From assembly GCA_035556655.1 (NCBI GenBank), contig DATMFW010000094.1:1-64000 (forward strand): DNA of 64,000 nucleotides, given 5' to 3'. The position numbers were made by a program, and so were the translations under genes. Under the pieces are notes generated by a model. It saw only the letters and a program-made list of their open reading frames with translations, had not been told where the DNA came from and searched no databases. Shown here piece after piece: positions 18,992 through 27,078 of the stretch. This stretch comes from JBDSKH01 sp035556655 (lineage in GTDB: Bacteria > Actinomycetota > Actinomycetes > Actinomycetales > Microbacteriaceae). The stretch's first letter is position 1. Each line of letters begins with the position of its first letter.

Positions 18992-20158
18992 ATGAGGGTC
19001 GTGAGCGACGATCAGCAGTGGCAGGCTCCGGGGCAGACCCAGCCCCCGCCTCCGACGGGCGCGCCCGCCTACCCGGGCGCAGCACCCGCCGCTCCGGTCG
19101 CCCCGACCGGCTGGACCCCGCCGCCGAAGCCCGGCCTGGTGCCCCTGCGGCCGATGACCCTCGGCACGATCCTCGGCGCCTCGTTCACCGTCATGCGCCG
19201 CAACCCCCGCACCACCCTGGTGCCGGGCCTGCTGCTGGCGGTGCTGCTGGCCATCGCCTCCTCGGCGGGGATCGCCGCGTACTTCGGCGCCCTCGACCGT
19301 GTCGTCACGACCACGAACGTCGCCGACGCCGACGCGTTCTTCGCCGGCAGCATGCTCATCCTCGGACTGGCCGCCCTGGCCGGCGCGGCCCTCGCCGCCG
19401 TCGCGACGGCGCTGCTGCAGGGCCTCATCGTCGGGGAGGTCGCGCGCGGGACCGTCGGCGAGAAGCTGACCTTCGGCGCGCTGTGGCGCATGTACCGCGG
19501 AAGATTCCCGGCGCTGATCGGCTACAGCGCGCTGCTGGTCCTGGCGATCGCCGTCGGCATCGTGGTGGTGATCGCCCTCACCTTCGGGATCACCCTCGCC
19601 GCGACCGCCGGCGCGACGGGTGCCAGCTCGGCGATGGGGGCCGCATTCGCCGGGTTCGGCGTGACGGTGCTCGGCATGCTCGGAGCCGCGGTGCTCTGGG
19701 CTTGGATCGGCACCAAGCTCGCGTTCGTGCCCGCGACGATCGTGCTGGAGCGCCGTCCGATCCGGGCGGCGATCGCGCGCTCGTGGCGGCTGGTCCGCGG
19801 ATCGTTCTGGCGCGTGCTCGGCATCACACTGCTGGTCTCGGTGATGATCAGCGTCGCCACCCAGATCGTCGCGACGCCGGTGAGTTTCGTCCTGTTCCTC
19901 GGCACCGCCCTGCTCGATCCGACAGGGGTGGGTTCCGCCTCGCCCGACGCGATGCTCGGGACCGTGACGCTGGCGACGATCGGCACCTACGCCGTCACCT
20001 CGATCGTCACCGGCATCGGCCTCGTCGTGCAGTCGGCGACCTCGTCGCTGCTGTACCTCGACCTGCGGATGCGGCGCGAGGGTCTCGACCTGCAGCTCGG
20101 CCGCTACGTGGAGGCGAAGCAGGCGGGAGCCGCGGTCCCCGACCCGTATCTGCCGTGA
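18992..20158 (+). CDS. Multi-pass membrane protein (GDPD membrane-domain type)
   Basis: A 388-residue protein with a Pro/Gln/Ala-rich soluble N-terminus (about 1–45) and six to eight membrane helices. The stretch RPMTLGTILGASFTVMRRNP (about 54–73) and the conserved RAAIARSWRLVRGSFWRVLG segment are typical of the glycerophosphoryl diester phosphodiesterase membrane domain, without the catalytic domain. ATG 18992 is used; GTG 19001 is an alternative. It opens a six-gene plus-strand run, and its stop overlaps the GTG of the DUF4129 gene (GTGA). A membrane-scaffold role is inferred. Confidence 0.82.
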   Translation: MRVVSDDQQWQAPGQTQPPPPTGAPAYPGAAPAAPVAPTGWTPPPKPGLVPLRPMTLGTILGASFTVMRRNPRTTLVPGLLLAVLLAIASSAGIAAYFGALDRVVTTTNVADADAFFAGSMLILGLAALAGAALAAVATALLQGLIVGEVARGTVGEKLTFGALWRMYRGRFPALIGYSALLVLAIAVGIVVVIALTFGITLAATAGATGASSAMGAAFAGFGVTVLGMLGAAVLWAWIGTKLAFVPATIVLERRPIRAAIARSWRLVRGSFWRVLGITLLVSVMISVATQIVATPVSFVLFLGTALLDPTGVGSASPDAMLGTVTLATIGTYAVTSIVTGIGLVVQSATSSLLYLDLRMRREGLDLQLGRYVEAKQAGAAVPDPYLP

Positions 20159-20817
20159 TCCCGCTTCCGCCGTTCGACGTCCCCGTCGACCCCGACGCCC
20201 CCGAGGCGCGGGAATGGCTCGCCGACGAACTGAGCAAGGCGCCGTACCAGTCGGCGAAGCCGACCTTCATCGACGTGCTCGCCCAGCAGATCTTCGGCTG
20301 GTTCGACGACCTCGTCGACTGGCTCTCGGGAGCCGGCGGCGCCCCCGGCGCCGGGGGGCCGCCGTTCTGGATCCTCGCCGTGCTGATCCCGGTGGCGGTC
20401 ATCGCCGTCCTGGCGTTCCTGGTCTACGGGGTGCCGCGACTGAACCGCCGCAGCAGGGTGACCGGCACCCTGTTCGGGGAGGACGACATCCGCGATGCCG
20501 CCGCGCTGCGCCGCGCCGCGCAGACGGCCGCCGATGCGGGGGACTACACCACGGCCGTCGCCGAACTGTTCCGCGCCCTCGCGCGCTCACTGGCCGAGCG
20601 CTCCCTCGTGCACACCGATCCGGGCACGACGGCGAGCGCGTTCGCCGGACGCGCGGCCACCGTGTTCCCGGCCGAGGCCGACGCGCTGCGGGCCGGCGCG
20701 CGCGACTTCGACGCCGTGCGGTACCTCGGCCACCCCGGCACGCGCGAGCAGTGGGATGCGTTGCGGGCCCTCGAGGCGCGCGTGCGTTCCGCCCGCCCCG
20801 CGCTGGAGCCGGCATGA
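20155..20817 (+). CDS. DUF4129 membrane protein
   Basis: A 220-residue protein. A soluble region (about 1–60) containing PDAPEAREWLADELSKAPYQ is followed by a membrane helix (FWILAVLIPVAVIAVLAFLV, about 75–94) and a C-terminal DUF4129 domain with AELFRALARSLAERSLV and TASAFAGRAA. GTG 20155 overlaps the previous stop (GTGA) and its own stop overlaps the next ATG (ATGA), so translation is coupled. DUF4129 domains co-occur with transglutaminase, DUF58 and MoxR genes. The role is unknown. Confidence 0.9.
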   Translation: MIPLPPFDVPVDPDAPEAREWLADELSKAPYQSAKPTFIDVLAQQIFGWFDDLVDWLSGAGGAPGAGGPPFWILAVLIPVAVIAVLAFLVYGVPRLNRRSRVTGTLFGEDDIRDAAALRRAAQTAADAGDYTTAVAELFRALARSLAERSLVHTDPGTTASAFAGRAATVFPAEADALRAGARDFDAVRYLGHPGTREQWDALRALEARVRSARPALEPA

Positions 20818-22040
20818 CGAGCCCGACGGTGATGGTGCGCCAGGAGGACGAGCACCAGTCCGCCAGCACCCCCACCGTCCGGCGTGCCGTGCGCCGGGCG
20901 ATGACCTGGGTGGCGGGACTCGCCGTGGTGGTGCTCGGGGCGCTGCTGGTCATCGCGCTGGTGCGCGGTGGCGTGCAGGCCGGCATCCCCTACGCCGCCG
21001 ACAACCCGGCGCCGGAGGGCGCGATGGCGCTCGCCGAGGTGCTGCGCGATCAGGGCGTCGAGGTGATCCCGACCGGCAGCCTCGCCGACACCCAGGACGC
21101 CGCCGAGGCGGCAGGCGGCCCCGTCACCGTGCTGCTCTGGGACGCCGACCTGCTGCTGGACGACATCCAGCATCGCCGGCTGCTGCTGCTCACCGACGAC
21201 CTCGTGGTACTCGAGCCGGCGCTGTTCGAGCTCGAGGACCTGACCCCCGGCATCGCCATGGCCGGCGGACTCGACGGCACCTTCGACGCCGACTGCGACG
21301 TCGACGCCGTGCGCAAGGCGGGCAGCGTCTCGGGGTCCGGCTCGGCCTACCGCATCACCGGCGACGACGTCGACGCCACCGGCTGCCTCGCCGACGACGA
21401 CCGCTACGGCCTCGTGCAGGTCGAGCGTTCCGGCACCACGATCACCCTGGTCGGGCTCGCCACCGCGTTCAGCAACGGCGAGATCACCGAGGAGGGGGAT
21501 GCCGCCCTCGCCCTCAACCTGCTCGGCGCCAACCGCACCCTCATCTGGTACCTGCCCACCGCCGCCGACCTCGGCGGCCGGCCCGCCCCGTCGATCGCCG
21601 ACCTGACACCGCCGTGGGTGACCCCGCTCGCGGTGACGTTCGTGCTCATCGCCGCGGGAGCGATCCTCTGGCGCTCGCGCCGGGTCGGCCCGCTCGTTGT
21701 CGAGAACCTGCCGGTCGTGGTCAGGGCGAGCGAGACCATGGAGGGCCGCGCCCGGCTCTACGACCGCGCGAATGCGCGCCTGCACGCGCTCGACGCGCTG
21801 CGCATCGGAGCCGTCGCGCGCCTGGCCCGCACCTGCGGCCTGCCCCGCACCGCCACCGTCACCGAGGTGGTGGATGCGGTGGCCGCCGTGACCGGACGCG
21901 ACCGCGCCGCCGTGGCCGGCATCCTCATCGACCGCGTGCCCGCCGGCGATGCCGAACTGGTCGCGCTCTCCGACGACCTGCTGCGCCTCGAGACCGACAC
22001 GACCGCGGGCGCGCGCCCGGCGACAGAATGGACATCATGA
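20814..22040 (+). CDS. DUF4350 membrane protein
   Basis: A 408-residue protein with two membrane helices (about 32–52 and 262–282) enclosing a roughly 200-residue exterior domain that contains PYAADNPAPEGAMALAEVLR, a typical DUF4350 start, and ATAFSNGEIT. The C-terminal cytoplasmic part (about 290–408) has ENLPVVVRASETMEGRARLY and a helical tail. ATG 20814 overlaps the previous stop (ATGA), and its own stop overlaps the MoxR start in the same way. The domain is thought to resemble ligand-binding GATase-like folds. The cluster as a whole is uncharacterised. Confidence 0.9.
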   Translation: MTSPTVMVRQEDEHQSASTPTVRRAVRRAMTWVAGLAVVVLGALLVIALVRGGVQAGIPYAADNPAPEGAMALAEVLRDQGVEVIPTGSLADTQDAAEAAGGPVTVLLWDADLLLDDIQHRRLLLLTDDLVVLEPALFELEDLTPGIAMAGGLDGTFDADCDVDAVRKAGSVSGSGSAYRITGDDVDATGCLADDDRYGLVQVERSGTTITLVGLATAFSNGEITEEGDAALALNLLGANRTLIWYLPTAADLGGRPAPSIADLTPPWVTPLAVTFVLIAAGAILWRSRRVGPLVVENLPVVVRASETMEGRARLYDRANARLHALDALRIGAVARLARTCGLPRTATVTEVVDAVAAVTGRDRAAVAGILIDRVPAGDAELVALSDDLLRLETDTTAGARPATEWTS

Positions 22041-22996
22041 CCGACAGCACCACCCTCCGCGACTCGTTCGCCCGCGTCCGCACCGAGGTCGGCAAGGCCG
22101 TCGTCGGCCAGGACGGCGCGGTCACCGGGATGCTCATCGCGCTGCTCTGCGGCGGGCACGTGCTGCTGGAGGGGGTGCCCGGCGTCGCCAAGACGCTGCT
22201 GGTGCGCACGCTCAGCCGCACCCTGCGGCTCGAGACCCGGCGCGTGCAGTTCACCCCCGACCTCATGCCGGGCGACATCACCGGTTCGGTCGTCTACGAC
22301 CCGAAGTCGGGCGAGTTCGAGTTCCGCGAGGGGCCGGTCTTCACCAACCTGCTGCTCGCCGACGAGATCAACCGCACGCCCCCGAAGACCCAGTCGGCGC
22401 TTCTGGAGGCGATGGAGGAGAAGCAGGTCTCGGCCGACGGCGTCACCCGTCCGCTGCCGGTGCCGTTCCTCATGGCGGCGACGATGAACCCCATCGAGTA
22501 CGAGGGCACCTACACCCTGCCCGAGGCGCAACTCGACCGGTTCCTGCTGAAGCTCGTGCTCGACCTGCCCGAGCGCGCCGCCGAGATCGATGTCGTCACC
22601 CGGCATGCCGAAGGGTTCAACCCGCGCGACCTCGAGGCCGCCGGCGTCGAGGCCGTGCTCGATGCCGCGACCCTCGCCGCGGCCCAGAAGGACGTCGCGA
22701 CGGTGGGCATCAGCGCCGACGTGCTCGCCTACGCCGTCGACCTCGCGCGCGGCACCCGGCAGAGCCCGAGCGTGAAACTCGGCGTGAGCCCGCGCGGCAC
22801 CACGGCGCTCATCGCGGCGTCACGGGCCTGGGCATGGCTGACCGGATCCGACGGGGTGACACCCGACCACATCCAGGCGATGGCGATCCCGGTGCTGCGC
22901 CATCGCATCCAGCTGCGGCCCGAAGCGGAACTCGAGGGAGTCGCCGCCGACGCCGTCCTGCGCTCGATCATGCAGCAGGTGCAGGTGCCGATCTAA
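22037..22996 (+). CDS. MoxR-family AAA+ ATPase
   Basis: A 319-residue AAA+ protein. Walker A GVPGVAKT (about residues 47–54) is followed by Walker B LLLADEINR, sensor 1 in MAATMNPIEYEGTYTLPEAQ, an arginine finger region after DRFLLKLVLD, and a lid domain. MoxR proteins act as chaperone-like remodelers working with von Willebrand or DUF58 partners. ATG 22037 (ATGA overlap with the DUF4350 stop) is preferred over ATG 22028. The next gene, encoding DUF58, begins immediately after the stop, as in the usual MoxR–DUF58 pair. Confidence 0.95.
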   Translation: MTDSTTLRDSFARVRTEVGKAVVGQDGAVTGMLIALLCGGHVLLEGVPGVAKTLLVRTLSRTLRLETRRVQFTPDLMPGDITGSVVYDPKSGEFEFREGPVFTNLLLADEINRTPPKTQSALLEAMEEKQVSADGVTRPLPVPFLMAATMNPIEYEGTYTLPEAQLDRFLLKLVLDLPERAAEIDVVTRHAEGFNPRDLEAAGVEAVLDAATLAAAQKDVATVGISADVLAYAVDLARGTRQSPSVKLGVSPRGTTALIAASRAWAWLTGSDGVTPDHIQAMAIPVLRHRIQLRPEAELEGVAADAVLRSIMQQVQVPI

Positions 22997-24310
22997 GTGG
23001 CGGTCAGTGGCTGGTTCGTCGCGCTGCTCACGGTGGGCACCGTGCCCGTCGTCCTGCTCGGCGGGTGGCCGGGGCTCGCGCTGTGGCTCGGGGTGGTGAT
23101 CGTGGTCACGGCCGTCGACCTGCTCATCGCCGGATCGCCGCGGCGGCTGCGCTTCGTGCGCGAGGTGCCCGCCCGGGTGCGCCTCGGCGAGTCGGTGCGC
23201 ACCGACCTGCAGGCGACCAACACCGGGCGCCGTGCCGTGCGGGGCGTGCTGCGGGATGCGTGGCAACCGTCCGCGGGGGCCGCTCCGGCCCGGCGTGCGG
23301 TGCGGCTGCCCCCCGGAGAGCGCCGCACGTTCGTGACCACCCTCACCCCCACCCGTCGCGGCGAACGCCGCGCCGCCCACGTCACCGTGCGCTCCTTCGG
23401 GCCGCTCCGCGTCGCGGCACGGCAGGCCACCATCCGCGTCGCCGGATCGGTGCGGGTACTGCCGCCGTTCCACGCCCGCAAGCACCTGCCCTCGCGGCTG
23501 GCGCGGCTGCGCGAACTCGACGGCCGCAGCGCTGTCATGGTCCGCGGCCAGGGCACCGAGTTCGATTCGCTGCGCGAATACGTGCGCGGCGACGACGTCC
23601 GCTCGCTCGACTGGCGCGCAACCGCCCGGCGGCGCGACCCGGCAGGCGGCGGCATGAAGCTCATCGTGCGCACCTGGCGGCCGGAACGCGACCGCCGGGT
23701 GGTGCTCGTCGTGGATGCGGGACGCACCTCCGCGGCGCGCATCGCCGACGAGCCGCGCATCGACACGTCGTTCGAGTCCTCCCTGCTGCTCGCCGCGCTC
23801 GCCAGCCGTGCCGGTGACCGCGTCGACCTGCTGATCTGGGACCGCCGGGTGCGCGGCCGGGTGCAGGGTGCCAGCGGCGCCGACCTGCTCGCGCGCATGG
23901 TCGACACCATGGCGCCGATCGATCCCGAACTCATCGAACCCGACTGGAGCCTGGTGCCGGGACTCGTGCGGCAGGTCACCTCGCACCGGGCACTCGTCGT
24001 CCTGCTCACCTCCATCGACGCGCCGGGGGCCTCGCGGGGGCTGCTGGCGATGCTTCCGCAACTGACGCGGACCCACACGGTCGTGGTGGCATCCGTCACC
24101 GACCCCGCTGTGCTCGAGGCTACCCGGAGCCGCGGCGACCGCGGCGAGGTCTACCGGGCGGCCGCCGCCGAGCGGGCGCTGCTCGACGCGCAGCGGGTCG
24201 CGACGGCGATCCGCCAGTCCGGCGCCGACGTGGTCACGGCCGCGCCCGCCGACCTGCCCCCCACCCTCGCCGACCACTACCTCGCGCTGAAGGCCGCGGG
24301 CCGCCTGTAG
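22997..24310 (+). CDS. DUF58 protein, MoxR partner
   Basis: A 437-residue protein with two N-terminal membrane helices (about 5–40), a beta-rich exterior region (RFVREVPARVRLGESVRTDL onward) and a C-terminal DUF58 segment. REYVRGDDVRSLDWRATAR is the DUF58 signature, followed by a von Willebrand-like fold with VVLVVDAGRTS. DUF58 proteins pair with MoxR ATPases. The gene starts with GTG 22997 directly after the moxR stop, and its TAG stop is also the beginning of the -10 hexamer of the aquaporin gene. Confidence 0.93.
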   Translation: MAVSGWFVALLTVGTVPVVLLGGWPGLALWLGVVIVVTAVDLLIAGSPRRLRFVREVPARVRLGESVRTDLQATNTGRRAVRGVLRDAWQPSAGAAPARRAVRLPPGERRTFVTTLTPTRRGERRAAHVTVRSFGPLRVAARQATIRVAGSVRVLPPFHARKHLPSRLARLRELDGRSAVMVRGQGTEFDSLREYVRGDDVRSLDWRATARRRDPAGGGMKLIVRTWRPERDRRVVLVVDAGRTSAARIADEPRIDTSFESSLLLAALASRAGDRVDLLIWDRRVRGRVQGASGADLLARMVDTMAPIDPELIEPDWSLVPGLVRQVTSHRALVVLLTSIDAPGASRGLLAMLPQLTRTHTVVVASVTDPAVLEATRSRGDRGEVYRAAAAERALLDAQRVATAIRQSGADVVTAAPADLPPTLADHYLALKAAGRL

Positions 24311-24313
24311 GTT
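24308..24313 (+). promoter_or_regulatory. -10 element for leaderless aquaporin mRNA, overlapping a stop codon
   Basis: TAGGTT, then 7 bases, then ATG 24321. Its TAG is the stop codon of the DUF58 gene. The 7-base spacer GAGGGGC could also serve as a ribosome site for a read-through transcript. Confidence 0.45.
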
Positions 24314-24320
24314 GAGGGGC

Positions 24321-25025
24321 ATGGCAGAAACCGCACCTTCCCCGTCCCTCACCGCCCGCCTCATCGCCGAGGTGTTCGGCACCTTCGTGCTCGTCTTCGG
24401 CGTCATCGGTACCGCCCTGTTCGCGACCGGAGACTCCAAGTTCCTCAGCATCGCGATCGCCGTCGGGCTCGCCGTGCTGGTCGCCGCCTACGCGGTCGGC
24501 CACGTGTCGGGCGGGCACTTCAACCCGGCCGTCAGCGTCGGCGCCGCCGCCGCCGGCCGCATGCGCTGGGCTGACGTCGTGCCGTACGTGATCGCGCAGA
24601 TCCTCGGTGGTCTGCTCGCGACGCTGCTGATCTGGGTGTTCCTGACCGTGAGCGGCCTCGCGGCCGACTTCGGCGCCGTCTCCAACGGGTTCGGCGAGCA
24701 CTCCCCCGGCGGATACAGCATGCTCGGCGTGCTGATCGCCGAGGTCGTCGCGACCGCCGTGTTCCTCTGGATCATCCTCGGCGTCACTGCCGCCGGCTCG
24801 ACCACCGCGGGCTTCGCGCCGCTGGCCATCGGCCTGGCGCTGACCATGCTGCACCTGGTCATGATCCCGATCAGCGGCGCGTCGCTGAACCCCGCCCGCT
24901 CGATCGCCACCGCCGTCTTCGGCGGACCGGACGCCCTCGCGCAGCTCTGGGTGTTCCTCGTGGCCCCGCTCGTCGGAGCGGCCATCGCCGGCTTCACCTG
25001 GAAGCCGCTCTTCGGCCGCAAGTAG
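24321..25025 (+). CDS. aqpZ: Aquaporin (MIP channel), AqpZ type
   Basis: A 234-residue six-helix channel. The two half-helices carry NPA in HFNPAVSVG (about residue 67) and NPAR in LNPARSIATAV (about 184). Length, GGHFNPA and the Arg after the second NPA fit the water-selective AqpZ group rather than glycerol facilitators. ATG 24321 follows GAGGGG, and a -10-like hexamer overlaps the DUF58 stop codon. It sits between the DUF58 gene and the convergent SpoIIM gene, so it looks like a passenger in the MoxR cluster. Confidence 0.95.
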   Translation: MAETAPSPSLTARLIAEVFGTFVLVFGVIGTALFATGDSKFLSIAIAVGLAVLVAAYAVGHVSGGHFNPAVSVGAAAAGRMRWADVVPYVIAQILGGLLATLLIWVFLTVSGLAADFGAVSNGFGEHSPGGYSMLGVLIAEVVATAVFLWIILGVTAAGSTTAGFAPLAIGLALTMLHLVMIPISGASLNPARSIATAVFGGPDALAQLWVFLVAPLVGAAIAGFTWKPLFGRK

Positions 25026-25039
25026 TCCTCGCGCGGGGG

Positions 25040-26035
25040 TCAGGCGCTCACGATCTGCCTGGCCCCCGCGTCGAACTCCCCCAGGTCCCCGGTCTGCCCG
25101 GCGCGGAAGGCGCGGCGGCCGAGAACCCACTGATAGACCAGCACCACGGCCAGCGCCACGGTGCCGATGCCGATCTTGATCGGCCACGGCCAGTCCTGCC
25201 GGGTGACGAAGCCCTCGATGATCCCCGAGATGAGCAGGCTCAGGGTCAGCCCGATGACCAGCGTGAAGAACGCTCGCCCATCCTCGGCGAGCGCCTGGCG
25301 GCGGGTGCGGGCGCCCGGAGCGATCCAGGACCAGAAGATCATCAGCCCCGCGGCACCCGCGACGAACACCGAATACAACTCGAGCTGCCCGTGCGGCGAG
25401 ATGTAGAGGAAAAAGTGGTCGAGCTCGCCGTACTCGGCCATGATCGCCGCCGAGATGCCGAGGCTCGAGCCGGTCTGCAGCAGCACCACGGGCGTCCAGA
25501 TGCCGAGCACGCCGAACATGATGCACTGGGCGGCGAGCCAGGCGTTGTTGGTCCACACCTGCCCGGTGAACCCTGCTTCGGAGTTCGCGTCGTAGTACCC
25601 GACGAACTGCTGCGTGGCGTAGTTCTCCAGTTGCGCCGGGGTGCCGAGCGTCGCGATCAGCCGAGGGTCGCTGCCGTACCAGCTGAAGAACACCAGGAAC
25701 ACGACCGCCGTCGCCGCCGCGACCGCGAGGGTCGTCCAGCGCACCCGGTAGAACGCCGCGGGCAACTGATGGGTGAAGAACACCGTCAGCTGCCGCATCG
25801 GCTCGGCGGGTGTGCCCGTGAAACGCAGGCGAGCGCGCGACAACGCCAGCGACAGGCGGTCGCCCTGCGCGGACTCGCCCACCGTGGTGCGGATCACCGA
25901 GAGGTGCGTGGCGCCGGCCTGGTAGTGCTCGATGAGTTCGTCGGCCGTGGCCCCGTCGAGGTGACGGGTCTCGCCCAACCGGGCGAGGCGATCCCATTCC
26001 GCCCCGTGGGCGGCGGAGTAGGCGTCGAGGTCCAT
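25040..26035 (-). CDS. SpoIIM-family (stage II sporulation protein M) membrane protein
   Basis: A 331-residue protein. A soluble N-terminal helical region (MDLDAYSAAHGAEWDRLARL) is followed by five to six membrane helices from about residue 100. NNAWLAAQCIMFGVLGIWT and ISPHGQLELYSVFVAGAAG are the SpoIIM signature, with the HGxxE element. In non-sporulating actinobacteria this family is linked to RDD, MoxR and DUF58 genes, as here. It converges with the aquaporin gene and is divergent from the RDD gene, 20 bases apart. Its role is unknown, and the sporulation name does not imply sporulation. Confidence 0.93.
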   Translation of the reverse strand: MDLDAYSAAHGAEWDRLARLGETRHLDGATADELIEHYQAGATHLSVIRTTVGESAQGDRLSLALSRARLRFTGTPAEPMRQLTVFFTHQLPAAFYRVRWTTLAVAAATAVVFLVFFSWYGSDPRLIATLGTPAQLENYATQQFVGYYDANSEAGFTGQVWTNNAWLAAQCIMFGVLGIWTPVVLLQTGSSLGISAAIMAEYGELDHFFLYISPHGQLELYSVFVAGAAGLMIFWSWIAPGARTRRQALAEDGRAFFTLVIGLTLSLLISGIIEGFVTRQDWPWPIKIGIGTVALAVVLVYQWVLGRRAFRAGQTGDLGEFDAGARQIVSA

Positions 26036-26055
26036 CTGCCTGCGATGATATCCGC

Positions 26056-26886
26056 ATGGGGGATGAGCCCGACTCCGATTCGCTGATGACCGGCGAGGCC
26101 GTCGCGCTCGATCTGCGGCCCACCGGCTGGGCTCTGCGCGCGGCCGGGGCGATCATCGACGCGGTCGTCTACCTGGGGGCCTACATCGTGATCGCGATCG
26201 TGCTGTTCAGCGCCGCGACCGGCGCCGGCACCGAGGAGGCGGTGTTCGGCATCATCGCGATCGCCGCCCTCGTCGGGTGCCTGGTCGTCGCCCCCATCAC
26301 CGTCGAGACGGCGACCCGCGGCAAGTCGCTCGGAAAGCTCGCCGTGGGGGCGCGCATCGTGCGCGACGACGGCGGCGCCATCGGGTTCCGGCACGCGGCG
26401 ATTCGCGCGCTCGTCGGCGTCTTCGAGGTCTTCCTGACCTTCGGCGGCGTCGCCGCGATCGCCGGACTCGTCACCGACCGCACCCGACGCATCGGCGACC
26501 TGCTCGCCGGGACCTACAGCCAGTACGAGCGCGTCGCGCGCACCCCCGCGCCGGTGTACGGCGTGCCGCATGAGCTCACCGCCTGGGCCCACACCGCCGA
26601 CGTCGCCCGGATGCCGGACGCCCTCTCGCGACGCGTCGCGCAGTTCCTGGCCCAGGCCGGTCAGCTGACCCCCGACAGCCGCGCCCGGTCGGCCGCCGAG
26701 CTGGCGAACGAGGTCGCCCGCTACGTGTCGCCGTTGCCGGCCGTCGCCCCCGAACTGTTCCTCGCCGGAGTCACCGTCGTGCGACGCGAACGGGAGTACG
26801 CCGCCCTGCGCCTCGAGCAGCAACGGATCGAGCGACTCGACCCCGCGCTGCGCGGCCTGCCGCATCGCTTCCCCGCGCGGGGGTGA
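26056..26886 (+). CDS. RDD-family membrane protein
   Basis: A 276-residue protein with the RDD domain in about residues 15–160. The motif Arg is in GWALRAAGAIIDAV, the paired Asp is in RTRRIGDLLAGT, and three membrane helices lie between. A soluble helical C-terminus (about 175–276) with REREYAALRLEQQRIERLDP follows. It is divergent from the spoIIM gene, the typical partner. Its position suggests a shared regulatory region of about 20 bases. The RDD domain has been suggested to transport or bind small molecules. The gene is followed by repeat copy A. Confidence 0.9.
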   Translation: MGDEPDSDSLMTGEAVALDLRPTGWALRAAGAIIDAVVYLGAYIVIAIVLFSAATGAGTEEAVFGIIAIAALVGCLVVAPITVETATRGKSLGKLAVGARIVRDDGGAIGFRHAAIRALVGVFEVFLTFGGVAAIAGLVTDRTRRIGDLLAGTYSQYERVARTPAPVYGVPHELTAWAHTADVARMPDALSRRVAQFLAQAGQLTPDSRARSAAELANEVARYVSPLPAVAPELFLAGVTVVRREREYAALRLEQQRIERLDPALRGLPHRFPARG

Positions 26887-26960
26887 GGGCGCGGGGTGTG
26901 CGCGCCCCGCGTCTCGGTCGTCGTCGTGCGCGTCGGCGCCGGCGTCGGCTTGTGCGCCTG

Positions 26961-27069
26961 CGTCGAAAACTGAGGACGTTACGTGCTGCCGACGCGACCC
27001 ACCCCCGACGTCACGGGGCAGAACGACGCACGCACCGCATCCGAGAAGCGAAAGTCCTCAGTTTCGTCG
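26961..27069. repeat. Palindromic repeat element, copy A
   Basis: Two inverted arms with the core AAACTGAGGA at 26967–26976 and its complement at 27055–27064 enclose 78 bp of unrelated sequence. It lies between the convergent RDD and sahH genes, ending 10 bases before the sahH stop. The right arm lacks one base of the AAAA run. It belongs to the same family as copies B, C and D. Confidence 0.85.
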
Positions 27070-27078
27070 GCGGGAGGT

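Noticed and set aside
26961..27069. Repeat copy A as an ordinary bidirectional terminator
   Set aside because: It sits between convergent genes, but the arms are 78 bp apart with TTT followed by CG rather than a T-tract, and the same arms occur inside a coding region (copy B).
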